Origin: Cognataquiflexum nitidum
GTDB taxonomy: Bacteria > Bacteroidota > Bacteroidia > Cytophagales > Cyclobacteriaceae
Direction: 5' to 3'
Assembly: GCF_022538055.1 (NCBI RefSeq)
Contig: NZ_JAKZAM010000012.1
Span: forward strand, 62,001 to 126,000
DNA length: 64,000 bases
The notes under the pieces were generated by a model, which saw only the letters and a list, made by a program, of their open reading frames with translations, had not been told where the DNA came from and did no database searches. A program made the position numbers and the translations under genes. Shown piece after piece: positions 44,353 through 52,065 of this stretch; position 1 is the stretch's first letter; every line of letters begins with the position of its first letter.

Positions 44353-44808
44353 ATGTTGGCTTATCGAATCAGCAAGGCAAAATATGCCGAAAAACTTGAA
44401 GCTTCGGGTGCAGCAAACAGATGGAATAAAGCCGGGCAATTTGTAATCTATGCTTCGGAAAGTAGGGCTTTGGCAAGTTTGGAATTGGTGGTTCACCGGT
44501 CAGCAATCATCCAATCCGAAACTTACAAGCTAATGGTAATAAAAATCCCAACTGAAAATCAGGAAATGGTCCGGGAAATACAGCTTTCCGACCTTCCACC
44601 GAATTGGAATACCCTACAATCCTACCCCCGCCTTCAGGAAATCGGAAGCGCTTGGTTTGAAAAAAACGAAAGTCTGATACTCAAAGTCCCTTCAGCACTG
44701 ATCCCTCAAGAGCATAATTTTGTCATCAACACAAAGCATGATTCATTCTCCACCAATGTCAAACTTATTGGCTTGGAAGATTTTTATTGGGATGGGAGGT
44801 TGTTTTGA
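44353..44808 (+). CDS. RES-domain toxin (NAD+ phosphorylase/glycohydrolase type)
   Basis: This 151-residue protein has the family's conserved Arg near the N-terminus (LAYRISKAKYA), then GAANRWNKAGQFVIYASESRALASLELVVH (conserved R, Y and E) and a Ser late in the protein (HDSFSTNVKL), the R-E-S residues that name the family. Characterised members degrade NAD+ and stop growth. Length is normal and no key residue is missing. It ends 4 bp from the end of the convergent propeller lipoprotein gene. Confidence 0.92.
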   Translation: MLAYRISKAKYAEKLEASGAANRWNKAGQFVIYASESRALASLELVVHRSAIIQSETYKLMVIKIPTENQEMVREIQLSDLPPNWNTLQSYPRLQEIGSAWFEKNESLILKVPSALIPQEHNFVINTKHDSFSTNVKLIGLEDFYWDGRLF

Positions 44809-44811
44809 CTA

Positions 44812-45930
44812 TCAATAGTCAAGTAATACCAAAACATTTGATTCTAAATCCTCAGGCAGTTTTATCCTTTTTTCTACACCTATTTTCGAATCATTCAATT
44901 CATAAAACTTATTAATTTGGTCAGCAGAATGGTAGTACCACGCATGCTTGTCTGAATTTCCGCTAAAGAAAATTGTAGAAGGCAATGGCTTTAGGTTGTT
45001 CTTAACGGTCTTATAAAGAGTAGCCCTTTGATTTTCCAAATCCACCAAAAGGTAATGGGGCTTGTTTTCATAACTCAGCCCAAACAAAATCAATCCCTCC
45101 CCCAATTTTACTCCATCAGAAAGCTGTTTGTATCCTTCAAAGTCATTGTAAAACCTCAACCTTTCCACGGGATGTAAATCCTTCGATTGATTGAGGTCAA
45201 TAAATTGAGTACCAAAATCTATTTTGAATGATTCATGTTTTTCTCCTGAAAAAAGATAGATAGAATCAAGGCCGGGATTGTAATGGACAAATTGTTCTTC
45301 ATTTATTTTGACAAAAAAACTACCCGAAAAAGGTGATTCGGCTAACTTAGGGTTAAATGAAATCAAACCCTTTGGCTCTTTTCCACTATGAGATAAAAAA
45401 GACAATTGGAATGGAAAATCAGGGTTCTCGATCATGTGGTACAGAAAAATCCCATTCTGATTAATCAAAAAGGCAGATGCCGGATTAGAAATAGAAATTT
45501 CATCCAACAACTTAAGTTGAAAATCAAAAAGATAGATCTTCCTCTTGTTCCCGTCCAAAACATAGATTTTCTCTTCAAACACAGCAAAGTCATCGAAGTA
45601 ACCCATAGCCAAAGGATCATCTCCGAAATCATCTTTACTTGCCATGAATTCACCTTGCCGGTTAAACACTTTGATGGATTTCAGCAAATCAAAATCAGTA
45701 AGGACAATCACTGAATCGGTAACAACCAATTTATCGATCTGTCCTATGAGTTGATTTTGATCAAAAAGGACAGTCTCAAGATTTGAAAAATAGGTCCCGA
45801 GTTGCAGGGCCTCTTCAAATTTGCTTAAAGAAATTAATCCTGAAGTTTTTTTATCGGGACTTTTGCAGGAAAAAGCCCCAATGAAAAGTGAAGTCAAGAA
45901 TATGGTGGTTTTTAAATACCTACATTTCAT
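44812..45930 (-). CDS. 6-bladed beta-propeller lipoprotein
   Basis: This 372-residue lipoprotein has Cys22 in FIGAFSC. It has repeated beta-strand segments of the '6-bladed beta-propeller' family (Pfam PF17170) common in Bacteroidetes: GQIDKLVVTDSVIVLTDFDLLKSIKVFNRQGEF, FAVFEEKIYVLDGNKRKIYLFDFQ and AFLINQNGIFLYHM. The function of this family is unknown; binding of a ligand at the cell surface is likely. It is a single gene converging with the RES toxin gene. Confidence 0.82.
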   Translation of the reverse strand: MKCRYLKTTIFLTSLFIGAFSCKSPDKKTSGLISLSKFEEALQLGTYFSNLETVLFDQNQLIGQIDKLVVTDSVIVLTDFDLLKSIKVFNRQGEFMASKDDFGDDPLAMGYFDDFAVFEEKIYVLDGNKRKIYLFDFQLKLLDEISISNPASAFLINQNGIFLYHMIENPDFPFQLSFLSHSGKEPKGLISFNPKLAESPFSGSFFVKINEEQFVHYNPGLDSIYLFSGEKHESFKIDFGTQFIDLNQSKDLHPVERLRFYNDFEGYKQLSDGVKLGEGLILFGLSYENKPHYLLVDLENQRATLYKTVKNNLKPLPSTIFFSGNSDKHAWYYHSADQINKFYELNDSKIGVEKRIKLPEDLESNVLVLLDY

Positions 45931-46042
45931 AGCTTGAAGATTTTCCTAGAGAATATGTCACACGTAAAAATTAACTTAAAATTTCAACTAAAGAAAACTT
46001 AAAAATCAAAAAATTGGAAATAAAAATTTCATACTTTCTTCT

Positions 46043-46915
46043 TTACAATATCCCCAAAACATGCTTCAATGCCGGATTGCGATTTTCGGTTTTCCATACG
46101 GCAAAAAGTTCTGTATGCTGCGGAATCCCTTTGATTTCGATAAACTTCACTTTCAGATCATAACCTTCCTTTAGCGAACTCGGCACAATTGCCACACCAA
46201 GCCCCGCTTCTACCAACTTGAAAATGGTCAGCGCATGGACCGATTTGTGCGAAATCTTGGGTGTAAATCCCCTGTCCTCGCAGATACTCATGATTTTATC
46301 ATAATAAATGCTGCTGTAATCACTTGAAAATAAGATGAACGGCTCTTCCTGAAGTTGGCCGACATGCTCAAAAGTAGCCGCATCAATCGGGTGGCTAAGC
46401 GGCAATACCAATGAAAAAGTATCCCGATGCACTGCCTTCATGCTGAGTCCATGCGGTACCCGCGCCAACCTGACAAAACCCAAATCGAGCTTGTCTTTTT
46501 CGAGCATTTCCACCTGAAGGTGGTTGCTCAACTCTTCCAGATTGGTCTGAATTCCGGGAAATTCCCTGCTCAGGCGAACCAACAAATCAGGAATGACCTG
46601 ATGTGCTGCCGAACCCAAAAACCCGATCCGCAATTCCCCAACTTTTCCTGCCGCAATACTTTTGATCTGCTGGGTAGTGAGCTCCAGATGGTTGAAAATG
46701 AAATCAACCTCACTTTTTAGGAATTCTCCGGCGGCAGTCAGGGTCACAGATCTTTTAGTACGGTAAAAAAGCTCCACCTCCAAAATCTCCTCCATCTGCC
46801 TGATCTGCCTGCTGAGTCCCGGTTGGGAAATAAAGAGCCGCTCAGCTGCCTTTCTGAAGTTCAGTTCGTCGGCCACGGCTCGGAAATATTCCAAGTGTCT
46901 GAGTTCTAAATTCAT
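46043..46915 (-). CDS. LysR family transcriptional regulator, candidate hut regulator
   Basis: This 290-residue protein has an N-terminal LysR winged HTH (LRHLEYFRAVADELNFRKAAERLFISQPGLSRQIRQMEEILEVELFYRTKRSVTLTAAG, residues about 5-62) and a periplasmic-binding-like effector domain (GELRIGFLGSAAHQVIPDLLVRL). ATG 46915 is chosen over an upstream frame position because MNLELRHLEYF is the usual start. It is divergent from hutH, the classical position of a LysR activator or repressor of the neighbouring pathway, so histidine or urocanate is a possible effector (inference). A TATTAA-N11-TTAATA dyad in the shared spacer could be its binding site. Confidence 0.92.
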   Translation of the reverse strand: MNLELRHLEYFRAVADELNFRKAAERLFISQPGLSRQIRQMEEILEVELFYRTKRSVTLTAAGEFLKSEVDFIFNHLELTTQQIKSIAAGKVGELRIGFLGSAAHQVIPDLLVRLSREFPGIQTNLEELSNHLQVEMLEKDKLDLGFVRLARVPHGLSMKAVHRDTFSLVLPLSHPIDAATFEHVGQLQEEPFILFSSDYSSIYYDKIMSICEDRGFTPKISHKSVHALTIFKLVEAGLGVAIVPSSLKEGYDLKVKFIEIKGIPQHTELFAVWKTENRNPALKHVLGIL

Positions 46916-47080
46916 ATTATTTTCCGCAATGACCCAAAGTCGCAAAGGTTTTTAAATAGATATTCGTTCGCCAAAATTTGAATTACTGTCAATTGTACCC
47001 AATCAGTATTCCAACACTTTTCAATTTTGCATTCTAAATCAAAATCTAAAGAAATTTTTTAATAACTCAAAGTTATCAAT

Positions 47081-47103
47081 TATTAACAATATTGGTATTA
47101 ATA
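47081..47103. promoter_or_regulatory. LysR-box-like dyad
   Basis: TATTAA and TTAATA are exact inverted arms separated by 11 bp, matching the T-N11-A layout of LysR binding sites. It lies 166 bp from the lysR start and upstream of hutH. Confidence 0.45.
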
Positions 47104-47137
47104 AGTATTGAAGATAATGGGTAATTTTGGATTATCC

Positions 47138-47202
47138 CACAAAGACACGGAGGCACAAAGAAAAAAATTAAAGCATCTCGCAAAGACGCAGAGACGCAAA
47201 GG
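47138..47202 (+). repeat. Two copies of a CACAAAGACRCRGAG-type dispersed repeat
   Basis: CACAAAGACACGGAGGCACAAAG (split over about 47139-47160) and the related CGCAAAGACGCAGAG..CGCAAAGG (47179-47202) are adjacent direct copies. A third copy lies inverted at 47368-47395. Repeats of this wording are, to my knowledge, frequent in Bacteroidetes spacers. Confidence 0.7.
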
Positions 47203-47271
47203 AAAAGAGAAAGTAATCGAATTCCATAATATCTGTTGAAGGACTAAAAGCTTCCCTTTTTCATTTCGAAC

Positions 47272-47333
47272 GTAGAGAGAAATCTTTTGAATGAATAAAA
47301 AACAGACCTCTCCTCCGTCGAGGTGACAAGGTT
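47272..47333 (+). repeat. Dispersed repeat, copy 1 (AGAGAGAAATCTTTT ... GACAAGG)
   Basis: The segment begins AGAGAGAAATCTTTT and ends CCGTCGAGGTGACAAGG. The reverse complement of 51981-52040 begins and ends the same way with a similar middle (ACTTCTCCT, CGTCGAAGTGACAAGG). The two copies flank hutH-array-hutI in opposite orientation. Confidence 0.7.
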
Positions 47334-47367
47334 AAGTGAATAGCAATCTTCACGAAATCCCCCTCAC

Positions 47368-47395
47368 TCTCGCGCCTCTGCGTCTTTGCGTGAGC
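47368..47395 (-). repeat. Inverted copy of the CGCAAAGACGCAGAG-type repeat
   Basis: CGCGCCTCTGCGTCTTTGCGTGAG is the reverse complement of the element at 47179-47202 with few differences. It is 25 bp before the hutH start, so it lies in any hutH leader. Confidence 0.7.
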
Positions 47396-47419
47396 TAAAA
47401 ATCCCAGAATCAACCCACC

Positions 47420-48991
47420 ATGAAAAATACCTTCCATTACGGCCAAGACCGACTCACTGCATCACTTGCACTCGCCATTTGCAGGGGCAACATCAAAGGC
47501 ATCATTTCTACGGATAGCCGTGAAAAAATCAAAGCAAGCAGTCAGGCTGTCGAAAAAATAGTCAGCAAAGGCCAACCCGTTTATGGCATCAACACTGGCT
47601 TCGGGCCATTGTGCACGACGATGATCTCTCCGGAGCAAACCAAAAAACTCCAGGAAAACCTTCTGAAAAGCCATGCTGTCGGCCTCGGAGAACCCATCCC
47701 CATCGAAATCGCCAAACTGATGTTGGTGCTGAAAACCCATGCTTTGACACAGGGATTTTCTGGAATTCAGGAAAGTACTTTGGACAGAATCCTTTTTTTC
47801 ATTGAAAACAACATTGTCCCTGTTGTGCCCAAACAAGGTTCTGTGGGTGCTTCCGGGGATTTAGCACCGCTTTCACACTTGTTTTTGCCTTTGATCGGAT
47901 TAGGAAAAGTCCATTTCAAAGGTGAAATAATATCAACAGCCAAACTTTTTCAACAACTTGATTTGGAACCCATTCACCTTGGACCAAAAGAAGGGCTAGC
48001 CCTGATCAACGGCACACAATTCATTGCTGCTTTTGGAGTGATGGTGGTGGACAGATTTTACAATATCCTTGCCCATGCCGACATCACCGGGGCAATGATG
48101 TTGGAGGGATTGTTGGGTTCTACCAAGCCATTCAGTGCAGACCTCCACCAACTCCGCCCTTATGCCGGAAACCAACATGTCGCCCAATCGATCCTGAATC
48201 TGCTTCATGAGTCGGAAATTGTCCATTCCCATGCGGCCTGTGCGCGGGTTCAGGATCCATATTCTTTGCGCTGTATGCCGCAGGTTCACGGTGCTTCCCG
48301 CAATGCTTGGCTTCACCTGAAGCAAATGATCGAGACCGAGATCAATTCCGTCACGGACAATCCCGTCGTCTTTGACGAAAACCATACCATCAGTGGGGGG
48401 AATTTCCACGGCCAACCTATTGCCATGCCATTGGATTATGCCTGTTTGGCTGCTTCCGAAATCGGCAATATCTCCGACCGTAGGATTTACCTTTCTTTGG
48501 AAGGCGATACTCCGGGTGTTCCAAAACTGTTGTTGAAAGAAACAGGGTTGAATTCCGGGTTTATGATTCCCCAATACAGCACTGCGGCATTGGCGAGTGA
48601 AAACAAGGGGCTGTGTTTTCCCTCCTCGGCAGACAGCATTCCAACCTCTTTGGGACAGGAAGACCATGTAAGTATGGGCAGTATTGGGGCGAGAAAGGCA
48701 TTGCAGGTGATTGAGAATGTGGAAAAAATCCTTGGAGTTGAACTTTTCTGCGCGGCACAGGCAGTGGACTTTCATGCTCCTTTGAAGTCCGGCAAAATCA
48801 TGACCGCACTCTATGAACATGTCCGAACCAAAATCCACCATGTCACCGAAGATCAGATTATGTATGAAGACATGGAGATAGCGATTGACATCATCCGAAG
48901 CGGAGAATTGCTAACTTTAGCAAAGGAAGTGGCAGCAAGAGAAGGATTGGAATTGGAGACAAAGTGGTCGGAGGAGTTTGATTGCTTCTAG
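47420..48991 (+). CDS. hutH: Histidine ammonia-lyase
   Basis: This 523-residue enzyme has the MIO-forming Ala-Ser-Gly in QGSVGASGDLAPLSHL (about residues 138-153), the N-terminal YGINTGFGPL with the catalytic Tyr, and the second-half motifs QDPYSLRCMPQVHGA, NSVTDNPVV and GGNFHGQPIA. It removes ammonia from L-histidine to give urocanate, the first step of histidine use. Length and motifs are normal. Its TAG stop codon shares its last base with the first hairpin of the repeat array. It is followed by hutI and hutU on the same strand, in an order with large repeat-filled gaps. Confidence 0.96.
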   Translation: MKNTFHYGQDRLTASLALAICRGNIKGIISTDSREKIKASSQAVEKIVSKGQPVYGINTGFGPLCTTMISPEQTKKLQENLLKSHAVGLGEPIPIEIAKLMLVLKTHALTQGFSGIQESTLDRILFFIENNIVPVVPKQGSVGASGDLAPLSHLFLPLIGLGKVHFKGEIISTAKLFQQLDLEPIHLGPKEGLALINGTQFIAAFGVMVVDRFYNILAHADITGAMMLEGLLGSTKPFSADLHQLRPYAGNQHVAQSILNLLHESEIVHSHAACARVQDPYSLRCMPQVHGASRNAWLHLKQMIETEINSVTDNPVVFDENHTISGGNFHGQPIAMPLDYACLAASEIGNISDRRIYLSLEGDTPGVPKLLLKETGLNSGFMIPQYSTAALASENKGLCFPSSADSIPTSLGQEDHVSMGSIGARKALQVIENVEKILGVELFCAAQAVDFHAPLKSGKIMTALYEHVRTKIHHVTEDQIMYEDMEIAIDIIRSGELLTLAKEVAAREGLELETKWSEEFDCF

Positions 48992-50594
48992 TTCAAGTCT
49001 TCAGACTTGGACTCAAACCCACATAGTTCAAGTCTTCAGACTTGGACTTCCCTTCGACCAAATAGTTCAAGCCTTCAGACTTGGACCAATCGGTAAAAGA
49101 AAGCTTTTCCAAAGTTCAAAACTTTGGAAAAGATCTCAGTTTAATTGAAAATTCCAAAAAGAAAAATGGTTGGCTTGGACCAAATAGTTCAAGTCTTCGG
49201 ACTTGGACTTCCCTTCGACCAAATAGTTCAAGCCTTCAGACTTGGACCAATCGGTAAAAGAAAGCTTTTCCAAAGTTCAAAACTTTGGAAAAGATCTCAG
49301 TTTAATTGAAAATTCCAAAAAGAAAAATGGTTGGCTTGGACCAAATAGTTCAAGTCTTCAGACTTGGACTTCCCTTCGACCAAATAGTTCAAGCCTTCAG
49401 ACTTGGACCAATCGGTAAAAGAAAGCTTTTCCAAAGTTCAAAACTTTGGAAAAGATCTCAGTTTAATTGAAAATTCCAAAAAGAAAAATGGTTGGCTTGG
49501 ACCAAATAGTTCAAGTCTTCAGACTTGGACTTCCCTTCGACCAAATAGTTCAATTCTTCGGACTTGGACTTCGCTTCGACCAAATAGTTCAAGTCTTCAG
49601 ACTTGGACCAATCGGTAAAAGAAAGCTTTTCCAAAGTTCAAAACTTTGGAAAAGATCTCAGTTTAATTGAAAATACCAAAAAGAAAAATGGTTGGCTTGG
49701 ACCAAATAGTTCAAGTCTTCGGACTTGGACTTCCCTTCGACCAAATAGTTCAAGCCTTCAGACTTGGACCAATCGGTAAAAGAAAGCTTTTCCAAAGTTC
49801 AAAACTTTGGAAAAGATCTCAGTTTAATTGAAAATTCCAAAAAGAAAAATGGTTGGCTTGGACCAAATAGTTCAAGTCTTCGGACTTGGACTTCCCTTCG
49901 ACCAAATAGTTCAATTCTTCGGACTTGGACTTAGGAATTGGACTTAGGAATTGGACTCTCTAATTCGCAGTCTAAGACTGCATTATAAGGGTCCAAGTCA
50001 GAGACTTGAACCACCGAGAACTAGTTCAAGTCTTCGGACTTGGACTTCCCATCGACAAACTAGTTCAAGTCTTCAGACTTGGACCAATCGGTAAAAGAAA
50101 GCTTTTCCATAGTTCAAAAATTTTGGAAAAGATCTCAGCTTAATTGAAAATTCCAAAAAGAAAAATGGTTGGCTTCGACCAAATAGTTCAAGCCTTCAGA
50201 CTTGGACCAATCGGTAAAAGAAAGCTTTTCCAAAGTTCAAAACTTTGGAAAAGATCTCAGTTTAATTGAAAATACCAAAAAGAAAAATGGTTGGCTTGGA
50301 CCAAATAGTTCAAGTCTTCGGACTTGGACTTCCCTTCGACCAAATAGTTCAATTCTTCGGACTTGGACTTAGGAATTGGACTTAGGAATTGGACTCTCTA
50401 ATTCGCAGTCTAAGACTGCATTATAAGGGTCCAAGTCAGAGACTTGAACCACCGAGAACTAGTTCAAGTCTTCGGACTTGGACTTCCCCTCGACAAACTA
50501 GTTCAAGTCTTCGGACTTGGACCAATCGGTAAAAGAAAGCTTTTCCAAAGTTCAAAACTTTGGAAAAGATCTCAGTTTAATTGAAAATACCAAA
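48991..50594 (+). repeat. Modular palindromic hairpin array between hutH and hutI
   Basis: About 1.6 kb are built from a few modules. Hairpin A: GTTCAAGTC, loop TTCG or TTCA, GACTTGGAC. I count 21 direct copies (including variants) at 48991, 49026, 49065, 49187, 49226, 49348, 49387, 49509, 49548, 49587, 49709, 49748, 49870, 49909, 50024, 50063, 50186, 50308, 50347, 50462 and 50501, and two inverted copies at 49991 and 50429. Hairpin B: CTTTTCCAAAGTT, loop CAA, AACTTTGGAAAAG, eight copies starting 49104, 49265, 49426, 49626, 49787, 50102 (degenerate), 50225 and 50540. Hairpin C: GCAGTCT-A-AGACTGC at about 49967 and 50406. The B-to-B distances are 161, 161, 200, 161, 315, 123 and 315 bp, so units are gained and lost in steps of about 38-39 and 154 bp. 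The basic period 161 is not a multiple of three, so the array is not coding. Confidence 0.95.
49768..50594 (+). repeat. 438-bp higher-order duplication inside the array
   Basis: The block from 49768 (B module, A hairpins, GGACTTAGGAATT twice, hairpin C, inverted A, two A) recurs from 50206 with almost no change; the offset is 438 bp. The second copy keeps CTAATTCGCAGTC and CCACCGAGAACTAG, which occur nowhere else in the array. The duplication is therefore younger than the 161-bp units. Confidence 0.8.
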
Positions 50595-50655
50595 TATAAA
50601 TATGGTTAATTCGGAACAATTAACCAGTTAACCAAATAAACAATTAACCAAAAAA
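50595..50655. other. A/C-rich low-complexity leader before hutI
   Basis: AATTAACC, GTTAACC and AATTAACC are repeated within 50 bp directly before the hutI start, without G-rich Shine-Dalgarno sequence. It would be unstructured in RNA, in contrast with the preceding hairpin array. Confidence 0.45.
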
Positions 50656-51894
50656 ATGCCCATCTACACCCTCATCGGCCCGATACGACAACTCCTGACC
50701 ATGCGTGGATTGGAGGCAAAAGGCCCTTTGCAAGACAGCCAACTTGAAATCATTACCGAAGCCGGGATATTTTTGAAGGATGAAAAGATACATGAAATCG
50801 GGAGTTATTGGGAAATCTATCCGGAAGCCCAGTCCATCGGTGCCAAAATGGAAACCTTGCAAGGCGACTTTGTTGCGCTTCCCGGGTTTGTGGATTGCCA
50901 TACACATATCTGTTTTGCCGGAAGCCGGGCAAAAGATTTCGCGATGCGCAATACCGGAAAATCCTACCTTGAAATCGCCAATTCGGGAGGTGGAATCTGG
51001 GATACCGTTACCCAAACGAGGAAAGCGGCCTTGGAACAATTGGTAAAACTTACTGTCAAAAGAGCCAACCGTCATCTCACCGATGGTGTCACCACCATTG
51101 AGGTCAAAAGTGGCTATAGCCTTTCTGTGGCTGAAGAAATCAAAATGCTCCAAGCCATCAAACAGGCAAATTCGGAAACTGCAGCAGACTTAGTACCCAC
51201 TTGCCTTGCTGCCCATATCTGTCCAAAGGATTTTGAAGGTTCAGCAAAAGAATACCTGGAAACAATCAGCGAGGAATTATTTCCTATTTTGAAATCTGAA
51301 AACCTCAGCAACCGGATCGATGCCTTTATTGAAGATTCGGCTTTCAGCCCTCAGGATATCGCAGACTATTTCCAAAAAACCAAAGACTTTGGATTCGATA
51401 TCACAGTCCATGCAGACCAATTCCATGTCGGCGGTTCAGCGGTGGCGGTGGCATATGGCGCCATTTCAGCAGATCATCTGGAAGCAAGTTCTGAAAAGGA
51501 AATTGCATTGATTGCCAATTCGGATACCGTTGCCGTGGCATTGCCAGGCGCATCGATCGGTTTGGGAATGGCTTTTACACCTGCCCGAAAACTCCTTGAC
51601 TCCGGCGCTTCCTTAGCCATTGCCTCAGATTGGAATCCCGGTTCGGCACCGATGGGAGATTTGCTGATGCAGGCATCCATATTGGGAACATTCGAAAAAC
51701 TCAGCAATGCGGAAGTCTTAGCCGGAATTACCTTCCGGGCCGCAGATGCAATTGGTTTGTCCGACAGGGGAAGTATTGCTGTGGGAAAATTGGCGGATAT
51801 CCTTCTTTTCCAAACTTCAGATTACCGGGAAATAACTTACCATCAAGGGAGATTGAAGCCGAAGATGGTATTTAAAAGGGGAGTAAAAATTTAG
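50656..51894 (+). CDS. hutI: Imidazolonepropionase
   Basis: This 412-residue amidohydrolase-fold enzyme has the metal-binding HxH in PGFVDCHTHICFAGSRAKDF (about residues 77-94), the family block GGGIWDTVTQTRKA, a later metal His in VHADQFHVGG and the catalytic Asp in ASDWNPGSAP. It opens the ring of 4-imidazolone-5-propionate to N-formimidoyl-L-glutamate, step 3 of histidine degradation. It lies downstream of the palindromic array and upstream of hutU, not in the usual tight operon. Start ATG 50656 follows an A run and fits the family N-terminus. Confidence 0.95.
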   Translation: MPIYTLIGPIRQLLTMRGLEAKGPLQDSQLEIITEAGIFLKDEKIHEIGSYWEIYPEAQSIGAKMETLQGDFVALPGFVDCHTHICFAGSRAKDFAMRNTGKSYLEIANSGGGIWDTVTQTRKAALEQLVKLTVKRANRHLTDGVTTIEVKSGYSLSVAEEIKMLQAIKQANSETAADLVPTCLAAHICPKDFEGSAKEYLETISEELFPILKSENLSNRIDAFIEDSAFSPQDIADYFQKTKDFGFDITVHADQFHVGGSAVAVAYGAISADHLEASSEKEIALIANSDTVAVALPGASIGLGMAFTPARKLLDSGASLAIASDWNPGSAPMGDLLMQASILGTFEKLSNAEVLAGITFRAADAIGLSDRGSIAVGKLADILLFQTSDYREITYHQGRLKPKMVFKRGVKI

Positions 51895-51980
51895 ATATTA
51901 ATTGATATTGGATATTGATGGATATTCACCGCAAAGGTGAAGCATAATATCCAAAAATTGTATTAAAAACTATCTAAAGA

Positions 51981-52050
51981 CCTTTCCTTGTCACTTCGAC
52001 GAAAGGAGAAGTCTTTGATCCAAATTCTAGAAAAAGATTTCTCTCTGAGT
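51981..52050 (-). repeat. Dispersed repeat, copy 2 (inverted relative to 47272-47333)
   Basis: CCTTGTCACTTCGACG at the left and AAAAGATTTCTCTCTGAG at the right match the reverse complement of the element at 47272-47333. The middle parts are less alike. Confidence 0.7.
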
Positions 52051-52065
52051 TACCAATGACATATT

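Larger units (their letters stand above)
46916..47419. other. 504-bp spacer between lysR and hutH, largely repeats
   Basis: Next to lysR it holds an AT-rich part with a LysR-box-like dyad (47081-47103) and a TAATTTTG box (47122-47129), a possible hutH -7 element without a good -33 partner. The rest, nearer hutH, is made of dispersed repeats: two direct and one inverted copy of a CGCAAAGACGCAGAG-type element (47138-47202 and 47368-47395) and one copy of an element found again before hutU (47272-47333). No gene is supported. Confidence 0.65.

Noticed and set aside
47996..48841. 281-codon frame antisense to hutH
   Set aside because: Same reason: hutH is fully conserved in the other frame and the antisense translation is unlike any known protein.
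49104..50568. B hairpins as intrinsic terminators of hutH
   Set aside because: The stems are followed by ATCTCAG, not a T run, on the plus strand. Eight tandem terminators would also be odd.
48991..50594. CRISPR array or coding repeat protein in the hut spacer
   Set aside because: Units are palindromic and of variable length with no unique spacers, and no cas genes are near. Short open frames (for example 49403-49618, 49467-49670) are accidental because the 161-bp period shifts the reading frame.
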